From Nocardia sp. XZ_19_385 (GTDB taxonomy: Bacteria > Actinomycetota > Actinomycetes > Mycobacteriales > Mycobacteriaceae): a DNA stretch of 64,000 nucleotides. The translations under genes were made by a program, and so were the position numbers. Below, in pieces: positions 42,095 through 50,914 of this stretch. The stretch spans positions 372,001-436,000 of the forward strand of contig NZ_JACVEE010000003.1 in NCBI RefSeq assembly GCF_015355755.1, read 5' to 3'. Within the stretch, counting starts at the first letter, position 1. Each line of letters opens with the position of its first letter. The notes beneath the pieces are model-generated. The model was not told the DNA's origin and ran no database searches. It worked only from the letters and a program-made list of their open reading frames with translations.

Positions 42095-44800
42095 TCAGTG
42101 CGCCACCGGTTGGGCGAGGGACCGCCGGGCATAGGCGCGTACGTCGGCGTCGCTGTCGCCGGTGGCCCGGCGTAGCGCGTTCTGCACCGCGCCGTGGTCC
42201 GGCCAGGTGGCCAGGGCGAGCACCGCTGCCTTGCGGACATCGAGGTGCGGATCGTCCAATGCGTGCGCCAGCGCGGGGACCGCTTCGTCGGGGTCCGCGC
42301 CCGCCAGCCCGCGGGCCGCGCCGACCCGGACCTGCCAGGCCGAATCACGCAGTGCGGTGGTCAGTTCGGCGAGATCGGCGGTCTCGGAGCCGAGCGCGCC
42401 GAACGCGGCCAGCGCGGCGGCCCGCACCAGGGGATCCCGGTCGGCGGCGAGCACGCGCACGACCTCGTTGCCGCCGCTGCCGATCGCCGAAAGCCCCTGA
42501 GCAACAACGATGCGTACCTCGCGGTTTGCATCCCGGGCGGCCGCGGCCACTCCGTGCCGGTCGTCCAGGGAGACCAGCGCCCGCACGGCTTCGATGCGGA
42601 CGCGATGATCCGAATCCGCCAGGGCTGCGGTGAATTGCGACGCGGTACCCGCCTTCAGCGCCCGCAGCAGGTCGACGACGGTGGCCCGGACGACCGGGTC
42701 GGGGGAGTCGAGGTGGTCCGCCAATCCCGCTGCCGAGGGCAGCACCTCGACGAGCTCGCGCAGCCCTTCGGTCGCGGTCCGGCGTACGGCCGGCGCGTGA
42801 TCGGCCAACGCCCGCACCAGGATCGGCGCGAAGCCCTCGGGCGTGTTCTCGGTGAGCACCGAGATCGCGGCGACCCGCACCTGGGTGTCGGTGTCGGCGA
42901 GATAGCCCGAAAGATCACGCACCGTGGGCGAATCCAGTGCCAGCAGGCTGACCAGACGCGGCGACGGGGGAGCCGCCGGTTCGCGCCGCACCTGCGGCGC
43001 CTCGGCGACCTGCGGGGGCCGCTGCCCGACCAGTTCGGGTTGGTCGATCGCGATCACGGTGGGGTCAGCGCTGGGCAGGTCGTCGAGGCCGGGTACCGGC
43101 ACGAGGTAGGGCGCGACCGGACGCTTCAGGAATTCCATTGCGCCCTGGGCGTTCTTGCGCAGGTTCAGGTGATAGCGCCACTCTTGGTCGTCACGCTCGG
43201 GGATGTCCGCGCGGTCGTGGTAGAGCCCCCACCGGGATTCGGTCCGGGTGAGTGAACTGCGCGCCGCCATCTCCGCGCAGTCCCGGATGAAGGAGACCTC
43301 GGCGGCGCGCATCAGCTCATGCGGTGTGCGCGCGCCGATTCCAGCGACGTCGTCGCGCATCCGCTCGAAGGTCTCCACCGCGATCGACAGTTTCGCGGCG
43401 GTCTTCGGCGGCGCTACATAGTCGTTGACGAAGCGGCGGAGTTTGTACTCGACCTGCGGCTGCGGCGGACCGTCCGGGTTGCGCAGCGGCCGGTAGATCA
43501 GGTCGTGCGCGGCGGACAGCTGGTCATCCGGAAGGTCCACCGGCGCAGCGACATCGGTAAGGGTCCCGGCCGCGTGCGCACCCGCGAGGTCGCCGAAGAC
43601 GAATGCGCCGATCATGTAGTTGTGCGGCACGCAGGCCAGATCGCCCGCGGCATACAGGCCCGGCACCGTGGTGCGGGCATTCTCGTCCACCCACACACCG
43701 GACGCGGAATGTCCACCGCACAAGCCGATCTCGGAGATGTGCATCTCGATGTCATGGGTGCGATAGTCGTGCCCGCGGTTGGCGTGGAAGGTGCCGCGCG
43801 TGGGCCGCTCGGTGGTGTGCAGGATGCCTTCGAGCGTGTCGAGGGTTTCCTCCGGCAGGTGCGAAACCTTCAGATAGATTGGCCCGCGCGCGGATTCGAT
43901 CTCCCGCTTGACCTCGGCCATCATCTGCCCGGACCAGTAGTCGGAGTCGACGAACCGCTCCCCGTGCGCGTTGACCTGGTAGCCGCCGAACGGGTTGGCG
44001 ACATAGGCGCAGGCGGGCCCGTTGTAATCCTTGATCAGCGGGTTGATCTGGAAGCATTCGATCCCGGACAGCTCCGCCCCGGCGTGATACGCCATGGCGT
44101 AGCCGTCGCCCGCGTTGGTCGGATTCTCGTACGTGCCATACAGATAACCCGAGGCCGGTAGGCCGAGCCGCCCGCACGGACCGGTCGCCAGAATCACCGC
44201 TTTCGCGCCGACGGCGACGAATTCACCGGTGCGCGTATTCAATGCGGCGGCCCCGATGGCCCGGCCGCCCTCGGTCAGCACCCGCACCGGCATGAGCCGA
44301 TTCTCGATCTGGATCTTCTCGCGCATCTTCCGTTGCCGCAGTACGCGATACAGCGCCTTCTTCACGTCCTTGCCCTCGGGCATGGGCAGCACATACGACC
44401 CGGAGCGGTGCACGCGGCGCACCGCGTACTCGCCGTATTCGTCCTTCTCGAACTTCACCCCGTAGCGCTCCAGCCGCTGCACCATGGCGAAACCGCGGGT
44501 CGCGGTCTGGTAGATGGTGCGCTGGTCGACGATGCCGTCGTTCGCGCGGGTGATCTCGGCGACATAGTCCTCGGGTTCGGCCTTGCCGGGGATGACGGCG
44601 TTGTTCACGCCGTCCATGCCCATGGCGAGCGCGCCGGAATGCCGCACGTGCGCCTTCTCCAGCAGCAGCACGTTCGCGCCGGCCTCGGCGGCGGTGAGCG
44701 CGGCCATGGTGCCCGCCGTGCCGCCGCCGATGACCAGGACATCGCAGTCCAGGCGGGTGGTTTCGGCCAGATCAGGAATTTCCATCGGTGACAACACCAT
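42095..44800 (-). CDS. Adenylylsulfate-reductase/fumarate-reductase-type flavoprotein fused to HEAT repeats
   Basis: 901 aa, two parts. Residues about 15-585 form the flavoprotein fold of fumarate reductase, closest in layout to AprA: VLVIGGGTAGTMAALTAAEA, LLLEKAHVRHSGALAMGMDG, and TVPGLYAAGDLA with the late Gly-rich FAD loop. Residues about 620-901 are HEAT/PBS-lyase-type repeats (for example DTQVRVAAISVLTE, DHRVRIEAVRALVS, DPLVRAAALAAFGA), normally protein-binding. The operon also encodes an AprB-like ferredoxin and a sulfonate-type importer, so a role in reducing or desulfonating an imported sulfur compound is likely. The HEAT fusion is unusual for AprA-like proteins. Confidence 0.85.
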   Translation of the reverse strand: MVLSPMEIPDLAETTRLDCDVLVIGGGTAGTMAALTAAEAGANVLLLEKAHVRHSGALAMGMDGVNNAVIPGKAEPEDYVAEITRANDGIVDQRTIYQTATRGFAMVQRLERYGVKFEKDEYGEYAVRRVHRSGSYVLPMPEGKDVKKALYRVLRQRKMREKIQIENRLMPVRVLTEGGRAIGAAALNTRTGEFVAVGAKAVILATGPCGRLGLPASGYLYGTYENPTNAGDGYAMAYHAGAELSGIECFQINPLIKDYNGPACAYVANPFGGYQVNAHGERFVDSDYWSGQMMAEVKREIESARGPIYLKVSHLPEETLDTLEGILHTTERPTRGTFHANRGHDYRTHDIEMHISEIGLCGGHSASGVWVDENARTTVPGLYAAGDLACVPHNYMIGAFVFGDLAGAHAAGTLTDVAAPVDLPDDQLSAAHDLIYRPLRNPDGPPQPQVEYKLRRFVNDYVAPPKTAAKLSIAVETFERMRDDVAGIGARTPHELMRAAEVSFIRDCAEMAARSSLTRTESRWGLYHDRADIPERDDQEWRYHLNLRKNAQGAMEFLKRPVAPYLVPVPGLDDLPSADPTVIAIDQPELVGQRPPQVAEAPQVRREPAAPPSPRLVSLLALDSPTVRDLSGYLADTDTQVRVAAISVLTENTPEGFAPILVRALADHAPAVRRTATEGLRELVEVLPSAAGLADHLDSPDPVVRATVVDLLRALKAGTASQFTAALADSDHRVRIEAVRALVSLDDRHGVAAAARDANREVRIVVAQGLSAIGSGGNEVVRVLAADRDPLVRAAALAAFGALGSETADLAELTTALRDSAWQVRVGAARGLAGADPDEAVPALAHALDDPHLDVRKAAVLALATWPDHGAVQNALRRATGDSDADVRAYARRSLAQPVAH

Positions 44801-44804
44801 TCGG

Positions 44805-45557
44805 TCAGAGGGCGGCGAGCTCGGACTGGCCGAGCGCGGCGATGATCTCGGCGCGCGCGGCGGAGCGATCGACGCCCGGGGTACGGGGACGTGGCACCTC
44901 GAGCAGGGCGCGCAGCGGCTGACCGGCGCGGCCGAGCACGGCCACCCGGTCGCCGAGCAGCAGCGCCTCGTCGACGTCGTGGGTGACGAACAGGACGGTG
45001 CTCGGATGCGTCTGCCAGGTCTGGATGAGCAGGCGCTGCATGGTGGCGCGGGTCTGGGTGTCCAGGGCGCCGAACGGCTCGTCCATCATCACCGCGCGCG
45101 GTGCGCCCGCCAGGCCGCGCGCCAGCTGCACGCGCTGGCGCATGCCGCCGGACAGGCTTTTGGGCAGGAAGTCGGCGAAGCCGGTGAGTCCGACCTCCTC
45201 GATCCACTTCTCGGCGCGCTCACGTCGACCGGCGCGGGGTTCGCCCCGGAGTTTCAGTGCCAGTTCGATATTGGCGCGCACAGTGCGCCAGGGGAGCAGG
45301 GCGTTGTCCTGGAAGACCACCGCCCGGTCCCGGTCGGTGCCGGTGATCGCCACGTCGTCGGCCAGGACGCGGCCGGAGTCCGGGCGCAGCAGCCCGGCCA
45401 GCGCACGCAGCACCGTGGACTTCCCGCAGCCCGACGGCCCGGTGAGAATCAGGATCTCACCCGGCCGCACGTCGAGGGACAGGTCGGCGATCACCGGTGC
45501 GCCACCGTAGGACAGGTGCACCCGGTCCAGGCGCAAATGTGTTCCGATGCCGGTCAT
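44805..45557 (-). CDS. ABC transporter ATP-binding protein (sulfonate/nitrate/taurine type)
   Basis: 250 aa from ATG 45557, overlapping the permease stop by ATGA. Walker A GPSGCGKST, Q-loop VVFQDNALLPW, signature LSGGMRQR, Walker B AVMMDEPFGALD and H-loop THDVDEAL are all intact. DNALLPWRTVRANIEL is typical of SsuB/TauB-like ATPases. It energises import through the adjacent permease. Confidence 0.95.
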   Translation of the reverse strand: MTGIGTHLRLDRVHLSYGGAPVIADLSLDVRPGEILILTGPSGCGKSTVLRALAGLLRPDSGRVLADDVAITGTDRDRAVVFQDNALLPWRTVRANIELALKLRGEPRAGRRERAEKWIEEVGLTGFADFLPKSLSGGMRQRVQLARGLAGAPRAVMMDEPFGALDTQTRATMQRLLIQTWQTHPSTVLFVTHDVDEALLLGDRVAVLGRAGQPLRALLEVPRPRTPGVDRSAARAEIIAALGQSELAAL

Positions 45558-46417
45558 TTCGAGACCTCCTGCACTCGCGGCAGCCAGCGGGTGGCGCGGC
45601 GGCCGATCAATTCGACCGCGGCGGAGGTGGTGTAGCCGAGCACGCCGATGGTGATGATCCCGACGAACACCCCGGGATAGTCGACGATGGTGTACGCCTG
45701 CCAGGTGCGGTATCCGACTCCGAGTCGGCCGGAGATCATCTCCGCCGACACCACACAGATCCAGGCGACGCCGATGCCGACCGACAAGCCGCCGAATACG
45801 CCGGGCAGGCTGCCGGGCAACACCACTCGCCACAGCACGTCCCAGCGACTGCCACCGAGCGTGCGCACCGAGTCCTCCCACAGCGTCGGCAGGGCGCGCA
45901 CCGCGTGCCGGGTGGACACCATCACCGGGAAGTAGGCCGCGATGAAGGTGATGAAGACGATGCCCGCCTCATCACTGGGGAACAGCAGAATCGCCACCGG
46001 CACAATGGCAATGGCCGGAATCGGCCGGGCCAGCTCGGTGAGCGGCCCGATAGTGTCGGCGAACCACCGCGAACGGCCCAGCGCCACACCGGTGCTCACG
46101 CCCAGCACCGCGGCCAGCCCGAACCCGGTGAGGATGCGGATCAGCGACTGACCGAGATCCAGATAGAAGGTCTGGGTGCCCAGCTGGGTCTGGAAGGCCC
46201 GCACGATCTCGGTGACCGTCGGCAGCGTATCGAACCGCACCCAGAGCCGGATGTCGTTGGCGGTCACGAACTGCCACACCGCGATCGCGGCCAGCACGGC
46301 GGCGATCCGGACGATCCGGGACCGCCACACCGCCCGCCCGGCTCGGGGCCGGATGTCGGCCGCGGCCGACTCGGCGACCGGCGCGGCCGCCAGATCCAGG
46401 ACAGCGGTGCTACTCAT
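45554..46417 (-). CDS. ABC transporter permease (SsuC/TauC type)
   Basis: 287 aa, six predicted membrane helices after a 30-residue tail. The EAA loop that docks the ATPase reads EDSVRTLGGSRWDVLWRVVL. PIPAIAIVPVAILLF is characteristic of the sulfonate/nitrate permease family. Both ends overlap neighbours by ATGA, so all three importer parts are made in step. Confidence 0.95.
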   Translation of the reverse strand: MSSTAVLDLAAAPVAESAAADIRPRAGRAVWRSRIVRIAAVLAAIAVWQFVTANDIRLWVRFDTLPTVTEIVRAFQTQLGTQTFYLDLGQSLIRILTGFGLAAVLGVSTGVALGRSRWFADTIGPLTELARPIPAIAIVPVAILLFPSDEAGIVFITFIAAYFPVMVSTRHAVRALPTLWEDSVRTLGGSRWDVLWRVVLPGSLPGVFGGLSVGIGVAWICVVSAEMISGRLGVGYRTWQAYTIVDYPGVFVGIITIGVLGYTTSAAVELIGRRATRWLPRVQEVSK

Positions 46418-47826
46418 ACCCGCACCTCGGTGACAGCTTGCTCGAAGCCGACAGTCACACCCGAGGGATGCTGGGCCAGGTAGCGCCCGGCCGCGGCGGC
46501 TGTGGTGAAGGGCAGGTAGGTCTCACCGTCGCGCACCCAGACCGCCTTGTCCGCGAACCAGCGGGTGCCGAGTTCGGCGTCGGGCACATACGCGACCCGC
46601 ACCGACTTACCCTGCGCCCGGCCCTGTTTCAGAGCCCGCAGCAGACTGGTCGGATCGGCCGCCGGTTGTGTCGAATCCTGCCCGGCGAACCAGATCTCGC
46701 TCGCCAGCGCCGGATTGTCGACTGCCTTGTTGCTCAGCGGATCGGTGCCCTTGACCAGCGAGGGATTGGCGGTAGCGGCCAGGGCGGCGTCATAGTTCTG
46801 CCCGCGCTCGGCGAACGCCTTGCGGATCGTGGTGTCGTCGACGAACTTGTCGATATCCAGTTCGGCGAAGTCACCGATCGACTTCAGGTAGGTGACATCG
46901 CTTTTCAGCGTCTCCACCAGGCGCGATTTGATAGTGGTGTCGAAGGAGGTGCCGCCCGGTCCGTTGTAGAGGTACACGACCTCGGCTGGGAGGCCAGAGC
47001 TCTCGGCCACGATCTGGGCTGCCTCGAGGGGCTTGTCGTTGAGGAACTGGGTGGCATCCAGCTGCGCCTGCAAGAACGCATCGAGAACCTCCGGATGCTT
47101 GGCGGAGTAATCGCGGCGTGCCACCACCGCGTGAAAGGTGGGCACGTTCAGTTCGGCACCGTCGTAGAGCAGCTTGGCCTTGTTCTGGAAGACCAGCAGG
47201 CCGGGCCAGGCCACGAACTGCGAAAGGCCCTGCACCTGACCCGATTCCAGCGCGGACGCGCCGATCTGCGGCTGCTGGTTGAGTACCTCGACGCCGGATT
47301 TGGGATCGATTCCGGCCCGGGTCAGTGCCTGCACCAGCGTGCCGTGCCCGGCCGAGCCGACACTCGCCGAGACCTTTTGCCCGGCCAGGTCGTTGAGCGT
47401 GCGCGCCGGGGAATTCGGCGCCACCACAACCATGTTCAGCGCGCCCTTAGGGTTGTAGCCGGTCACCGACACAAGGGCGGTCTTGGCGCGCTCGTTGGCC
47501 TGGGTGCGGGAACCGTTGATCAGCACCGGATAATCACCCATGGACCCGATGTCGATCTTCTCCGCCACCATCTGCGCGGTGATCGGCGCGCCGGTGTCGT
47601 AGTCCTGCCACTCGACCTGGTACTTGGCGCCGCCGATCTTGTTCAACCGCTGCTCCAGGAAACCCTTGGCCCGCAACAGGGTTCCGGCGGTCACGGTGTT
47701 GATGGTCTTGGACTGGTAGCCGATGACCACCTTGACGGTGTCACCGGAGGTGGCCTGCTCCAGCGAGCAACCGGTGAGGGTGAGCGCGGCGGCGAGCAGG
47801 ATGGGGGCGAAACGTGTTCTCTTCAT
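46414..47826 (-). CDS. ABC substrate-binding lipoprotein (nitrate/sulfonate/taurine family)
   Basis: 470 aa from ATG 47826, with GGAAAG upstream. Signal peptide and lipobox LTLTGCS, so membrane-anchored outside. The periplasmic-binding fold of SsuA/TauA is visible (NTVTAGTLLRAKGFLEQRLN, DYDTGAPITAQMVAEKIDIG, SMGDYPVLINGSR). It is about 130 residues longer than SsuA: a C-terminal extension (about 360-470) resembles the extra domain found in some AprA-linked importers. The ligand is probably an organosulfur or related anion. Confidence 0.9.
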   Translation of the reverse strand: MKRTRFAPILLAAALTLTGCSLEQATSGDTVKVVIGYQSKTINTVTAGTLLRAKGFLEQRLNKIGGAKYQVEWQDYDTGAPITAQMVAEKIDIGSMGDYPVLINGSRTQANERAKTALVSVTGYNPKGALNMVVVAPNSPARTLNDLAGQKVSASVGSAGHGTLVQALTRAGIDPKSGVEVLNQQPQIGASALESGQVQGLSQFVAWPGLLVFQNKAKLLYDGAELNVPTFHAVVARRDYSAKHPEVLDAFLQAQLDATQFLNDKPLEAAQIVAESSGLPAEVVYLYNGPGGTSFDTTIKSRLVETLKSDVTYLKSIGDFAELDIDKFVDDTTIRKAFAERGQNYDAALAATANPSLVKGTDPLSNKAVDNPALASEIWFAGQDSTQPAADPTSLLRALKQGRAQGKSVRVAYVPDAELGTRWFADKAVWVRDGETYLPFTTAAAAGRYLAQHPSGVTVGFEQAVTEVRV

Positions 47827-47840
47827 GGGTCTTTCCGGGT

Positions 47841-48068
47841 TCAGCGCAGCAGATAGGGCATGTTGACGGTGACGGCGCCGGTGGGGCACCGGGCCGCGCA
47901 CGGGCCGCAGTACCAGCACTCGTCGACGTGCATGAAGGCCTTGCCGTTCTCGGGGTTGATGGCAAGGGAATCCAGCGGGCAGATCTCGACGCACAGCGTG
48001 CAGCCCTGGATGCACAGCGATTCGTCGATGGTGACGGGGATATCGGCACGCTGGTTCGCGAGCGCCAT
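47841..48068 (-). CDS. 4Fe-4S dicluster ferredoxin (AprB-like partner)
   Basis: 75 aa from ATG 48068, whose first base is shared with the GntR stop (TGATG). Two cluster motifs: CIQGCTLCVEICP (first spacing x3 rather than x2) and CWYCGPCAARCP. The design matches the ferredoxin subunit of adenylylsulfate-reductase-like enzymes; it should pass electrons to the flavoprotein encoded five genes downstream in the same operon. Confidence 0.92.
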   Translation of the reverse strand: MALANQRADIPVTIDESLCIQGCTLCVEICPLDSLAINPENGKAFMHVDECWYCGPCAARCPTGAVTVNMPYLLR

Positions 48069-48847
48069 CAGATGACCTTCCATTCGGGGGTGGTGCGGGT
48101 CAGGTTGCCGCGCATGGTGATTCGGTCGCCGCGCATCCGGATGAACTCCAGGTCGACCGGGGTGCCGTCGTCGAGGCGGGTGAGCCGCTCCAGCATCAGC
48201 AGCGGTGCGGCGGCGGGCACGTCCAGGGTGGCGGCGGTGTGCGGGTCGGCGGCGACGGCCTCCAGCGACAGGTCGGCCGAGCCGAGGCGCTGTCCGCTGA
48301 TCTGCTCGAGCAGCACGAAGATGTCGGTGGTTTCCAGGTCTTGTTCGAGCACCTGGGCGCCGATCTCCGGGGTGAGGTAGGTCAGGTCGAGGCTGAGCGG
48401 CAGGTCGGCGAGGTAGCGCAACCGCTCCAGGTAGACCACGCGGGCGCCGGGTTCCAGGCCCAGCCGGCGCGCGACCGCGGCCGGTGCGCTGATCCGCATG
48501 GCGGCGCGCACCTCGTTGCGGACGGTGCCGTGGCCCTGGAAGGTTTCCTGCAAGCCGAGCAGCGCGTCCAGTCCGTGATCGTATTTCCGGGCGGCGACGC
48601 GGGTTCCGACCTTGGGGAGGCGGTCGATCAGGCCCTCGTCCTTGAGCAGCGCCAGGGCTTCGCGCACGGTGTTGCGGGAGGCGTCGTGTTCGGCGGCCAG
48701 CTGCTGTTCGGTGGGCAGCACGTCGTCGAAGGCGCCCGCGTGGATCTGATGGCGCACCAGATCGGCCACCCGGCGCGCTTGGTCGGCGCGTAATCGCCGC
48801 ACCGGCGCGGGTGCTCTCTGCTCGTCCTGTGGGTCGCTGACCTGCAT
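48068..48847 (-). CDS. GntR-family regulator (HutC/UTRA type)
   Basis: 259 aa. N-terminal winged helix (DDVLPTEQQLAAEHDASRNT, VREALALLKDEGLIDRLPKV) and a C-terminal UTRA effector domain (LGLEPGARVVYLERLRYLAD, PLLMLERLTRLDDG). It is the first gene of the importer-ferredoxin-flavoprotein operon and probably senses its substrate. Its upstream region carries two strong hairpins. Confidence 0.92.
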   Translation of the reverse strand: MQVSDPQDEQRAPAPVRRLRADQARRVADLVRHQIHAGAFDDVLPTEQQLAAEHDASRNTVREALALLKDEGLIDRLPKVGTRVAARKYDHGLDALLGLQETFQGHGTVRNEVRAAMRISAPAAVARRLGLEPGARVVYLERLRYLADLPLSLDLTYLTPEIGAQVLEQDLETTDIFVLLEQISGQRLGSADLSLEAVAADPHTAATLDVPAAAPLLMLERLTRLDDGTPVDLEFIRMRGDRITMRGNLTRTTPEWKVI

Positions 48848-48874
48848 GAACAGTGACGATAGTGGCGTTTTGAG

Positions 48875-48900
48875 GGCCCGCTCGCCGCCACGAGCGGGCC
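48875..48900. promoter_or_regulatory. Hairpin upstream of the GntR operon (1)
   Basis: GGCCCGCTCG-CCGCCA-CGAGCGGGCC, a perfect 10-bp stem, 27 bp upstream of the gntR start. Could be an operator, or a leader/terminator hairpin of the leftward acyl-CoA dehydrogenase region; no T-run follows. Confidence 0.4.
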
Positions 48901-48906
48901 ACTCGA

Positions 48907-48929
48907 CCCGGCGCTGGTATTGCGCCGGG
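48907..48929. promoter_or_regulatory. Hairpin upstream of the GntR operon (2)
   Basis: CCCGGCGC-TGGTATT-GCGCCGGG, an 8-bp perfect stem six bases after the first hairpin. Role unknown. Confidence 0.35.
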
Positions 48930-49027
48930 AGGGGTCCCGGCGCTACCTGGGGAAACAGCGGTGCGCCGGTGCTTTACGCCACCTCGCGGGGCGGGGCGGA
49001 AGTTCGGATCACGGGGATTTCAATGAG

Positions 49028-50818
49028 CTAGAACCAGGAGTCGCGCATTTCCAGCGTGGTGCGATCACCCGAGGCGAGCAGGTCCAGCTGCGGCGCGGTC
49101 TTGGGCAATTCGTAGGCGAAGAAGTAGCGCGCGGCGGCCCGTTTGCCCTCGTAGAAGTCGCCTTCCTGGCCCTCGGCGGCCAGTAGCTGCTCCAGCCAGA
49201 TCCACGCGACGACGTGGTGGCCGAACGCCTCCAGGTACACCGTGGCCTGCGCCATCGCGGCGGCCGGATCCGAGAACAGGGCGGCGGTGACGGTCAGCAG
49301 GCGCTGCCACGAAGTCTCCAGCTGCGCACCGAATTCCGCGGCCGCGCCACCGGCTTCGGCGGCCTTGCCGACGGTGCCGGTGATCCGCTCGGTGAGCAAT
49401 CGCAGGCTCGCGCCCTGGTGCTGAATCACCTTGCGGCCCAGCAGGTCCAGGCCCTGAATGCCGTGCGTGCCCTCGTGGATCGGGTTCAGCCGATTGTCGC
49501 GGTAATGCTGTTCGACGTCGTATTCGCGGGTGTAGCCATAGCCGCCGTGCACCTGGATGGCGAGGTTGTTGGCTTCCAGACACCATTGCGACGGCCAGCT
49601 TTTCGCGACGCCGGTGAGGATTTCCAGCAGCAGGGTGTACTCGCGCTTACGGTCCGGGTTGGTGGCGGTGCGGGCCAGGTCGACCAGTTGGTTGCAGTAC
49701 AGCAGCAGGGCGAGCGCGCCCTCGGCGTAGGACTTCTGCGCCAGCAGCATCCGCTTGACGTCGGCGTGCTCGATGATCGGGAGCTGCGGTGCCGCAGGGT
49801 CTTTCGCGGTGACCGAGCGACCCTGGTGGCGCTGGCGGGCGTAGTCGAGGGATTTCAGATAGCCGGTGTAGCCGAGCGCGGTAGCGCCGAGGCCGACGCC
49901 GAGCCGGGCCTCGTTCATCATGTGGAACATGTACGACAGCCCGCGATGCGGTTCGCCCACCAGATAGCCGACCGCACCGGGCGCACCGTTCGGATTGTGC
50001 TTGCCCTCACCGAAATTCAGCACCGTATTGGTGGTGCCGCGGTAACCCATCTTGTGGTTCAAGCCCGCCAGCACCACATCGTTGCGGGCGCTGAGCGAAC
50101 CGTCCTCGGCGACAAGATACTTCGGCACCACGAACAGCGAGATGCCCTTGGTGCCCGCCGGTCCGCCCGGAACCTTGGCCAGTACCAGGTGCACGATGTT
50201 CTCGGTGAGCTCGTGATCGCCGCCGGAAATCCACATCTTCGACCCGAACAGCCGGTAGGTGCCGTCCAACTGGGGTTCCGCGCGGGTGACGATATCGGCC
50301 AGCGAGGACCCGGCCTGCGGTTCGGACAGGCACATGGTGCCGGTGAACCGGCCCTCCACCATCGGCTGCACGAACCGCTGGACCTGTTCGGGGGTGCCGT
50401 GCGCGGCCAGCAGGTTGGCGTTGCCGACGGTCAGGAACAGATAGCCGGTGGTGCCCACGTTCGCGGCCTGGAAGAACCCGAACCCGGCTGCCTCCACCGT
50501 CGCGGGCAACTGCAGCCCGCCGATCTCCGCGTCCATGGCCGCGCCGATCAGATTGGCCTTGGTGAACGCCTCGACCGCCGCCTTCACCTCCGGGATCAGC
50601 GTGACGCGTTCCCCGTCGAAGGTGGGTTCGTTGGCGTCGCCGAGCTTGTTGTGCGGGGCGAAGTACTGGGTCGCGAGGTTCTCGCAGAGATCCAGGAATC
50701 CGTCGAAGGTCTCCCGTGAATGCTCCTCGAACCGGGGGAGCTCGGTCAGCTCCTGGACCCGCAACCATTCGTAGAGCAGGAACTCCAGGTCCCTGCGGGA
50801 GAGCAACATCGAACGCAC
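49028..50818 (-). CDS. Acyl-CoA dehydrogenase, long FadE5-like form
   Basis: 596 aa from GTG 50818, which has GAGAGGA 6 nt upstream; TTG and ATG codons on either side are less well placed. It has the three-domain acyl-CoA dehydrogenase core (GTMCLSEPQAGSSLADIVTR, GSKMWISGGDHELTENIVHL, QVHGGYGYTREYDVEQHYRD) plus the extra C-terminal domain of the broad-specificity FadE5/AcdA group. IHEGTHGIQGLDLLGRK is its conserved block holding the catalytic Glu. It should oxidise fatty acyl-CoAs in the cytoplasm. Monocistronic. Confidence 0.93.
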   Translation of the reverse strand: MRSMLLSRRDLEFLLYEWLRVQELTELPRFEEHSRETFDGFLDLCENLATQYFAPHNKLGDANEPTFDGERVTLIPEVKAAVEAFTKANLIGAAMDAEIGGLQLPATVEAAGFGFFQAANVGTTGYLFLTVGNANLLAAHGTPEQVQRFVQPMVEGRFTGTMCLSEPQAGSSLADIVTRAEPQLDGTYRLFGSKMWISGGDHELTENIVHLVLAKVPGGPAGTKGISLFVVPKYLVAEDGSLSARNDVVLAGLNHKMGYRGTTNTVLNFGEGKHNPNGAPGAVGYLVGEPHRGLSYMFHMMNEARLGVGLGATALGYTGYLKSLDYARQRHQGRSVTAKDPAAPQLPIIEHADVKRMLLAQKSYAEGALALLLYCNQLVDLARTATNPDRKREYTLLLEILTGVAKSWPSQWCLEANNLAIQVHGGYGYTREYDVEQHYRDNRLNPIHEGTHGIQGLDLLGRKVIQHQGASLRLLTERITGTVGKAAEAGGAAAEFGAQLETSWQRLLTVTAALFSDPAAAMAQATVYLEAFGHHVVAWIWLEQLLAAEGQEGDFYEGKRAAARYFFAYELPKTAPQLDLLASGDRTTLEMRDSWF

Positions 50819-50914
50819 GGGCAATCCTCTCGCACTGTATCCAGCCCCGGTGGCGGGCTAATTTGATACGTTACTACGGCCGTGTCGCCAATGGGCGTGG
50901 GGATCCCCAGACGC

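Noticed and set aside
48930..48975. Similarity of the GntR upstream region to the 5' end of the D-cysteine-desulfhydrase-like gene (CCGGCGCTACCT...GGGAAA)
   Set aside because: About 20 matching bases in GC-rich DNA; read as protein only a few residues agree, so a gene remnant is not supported.
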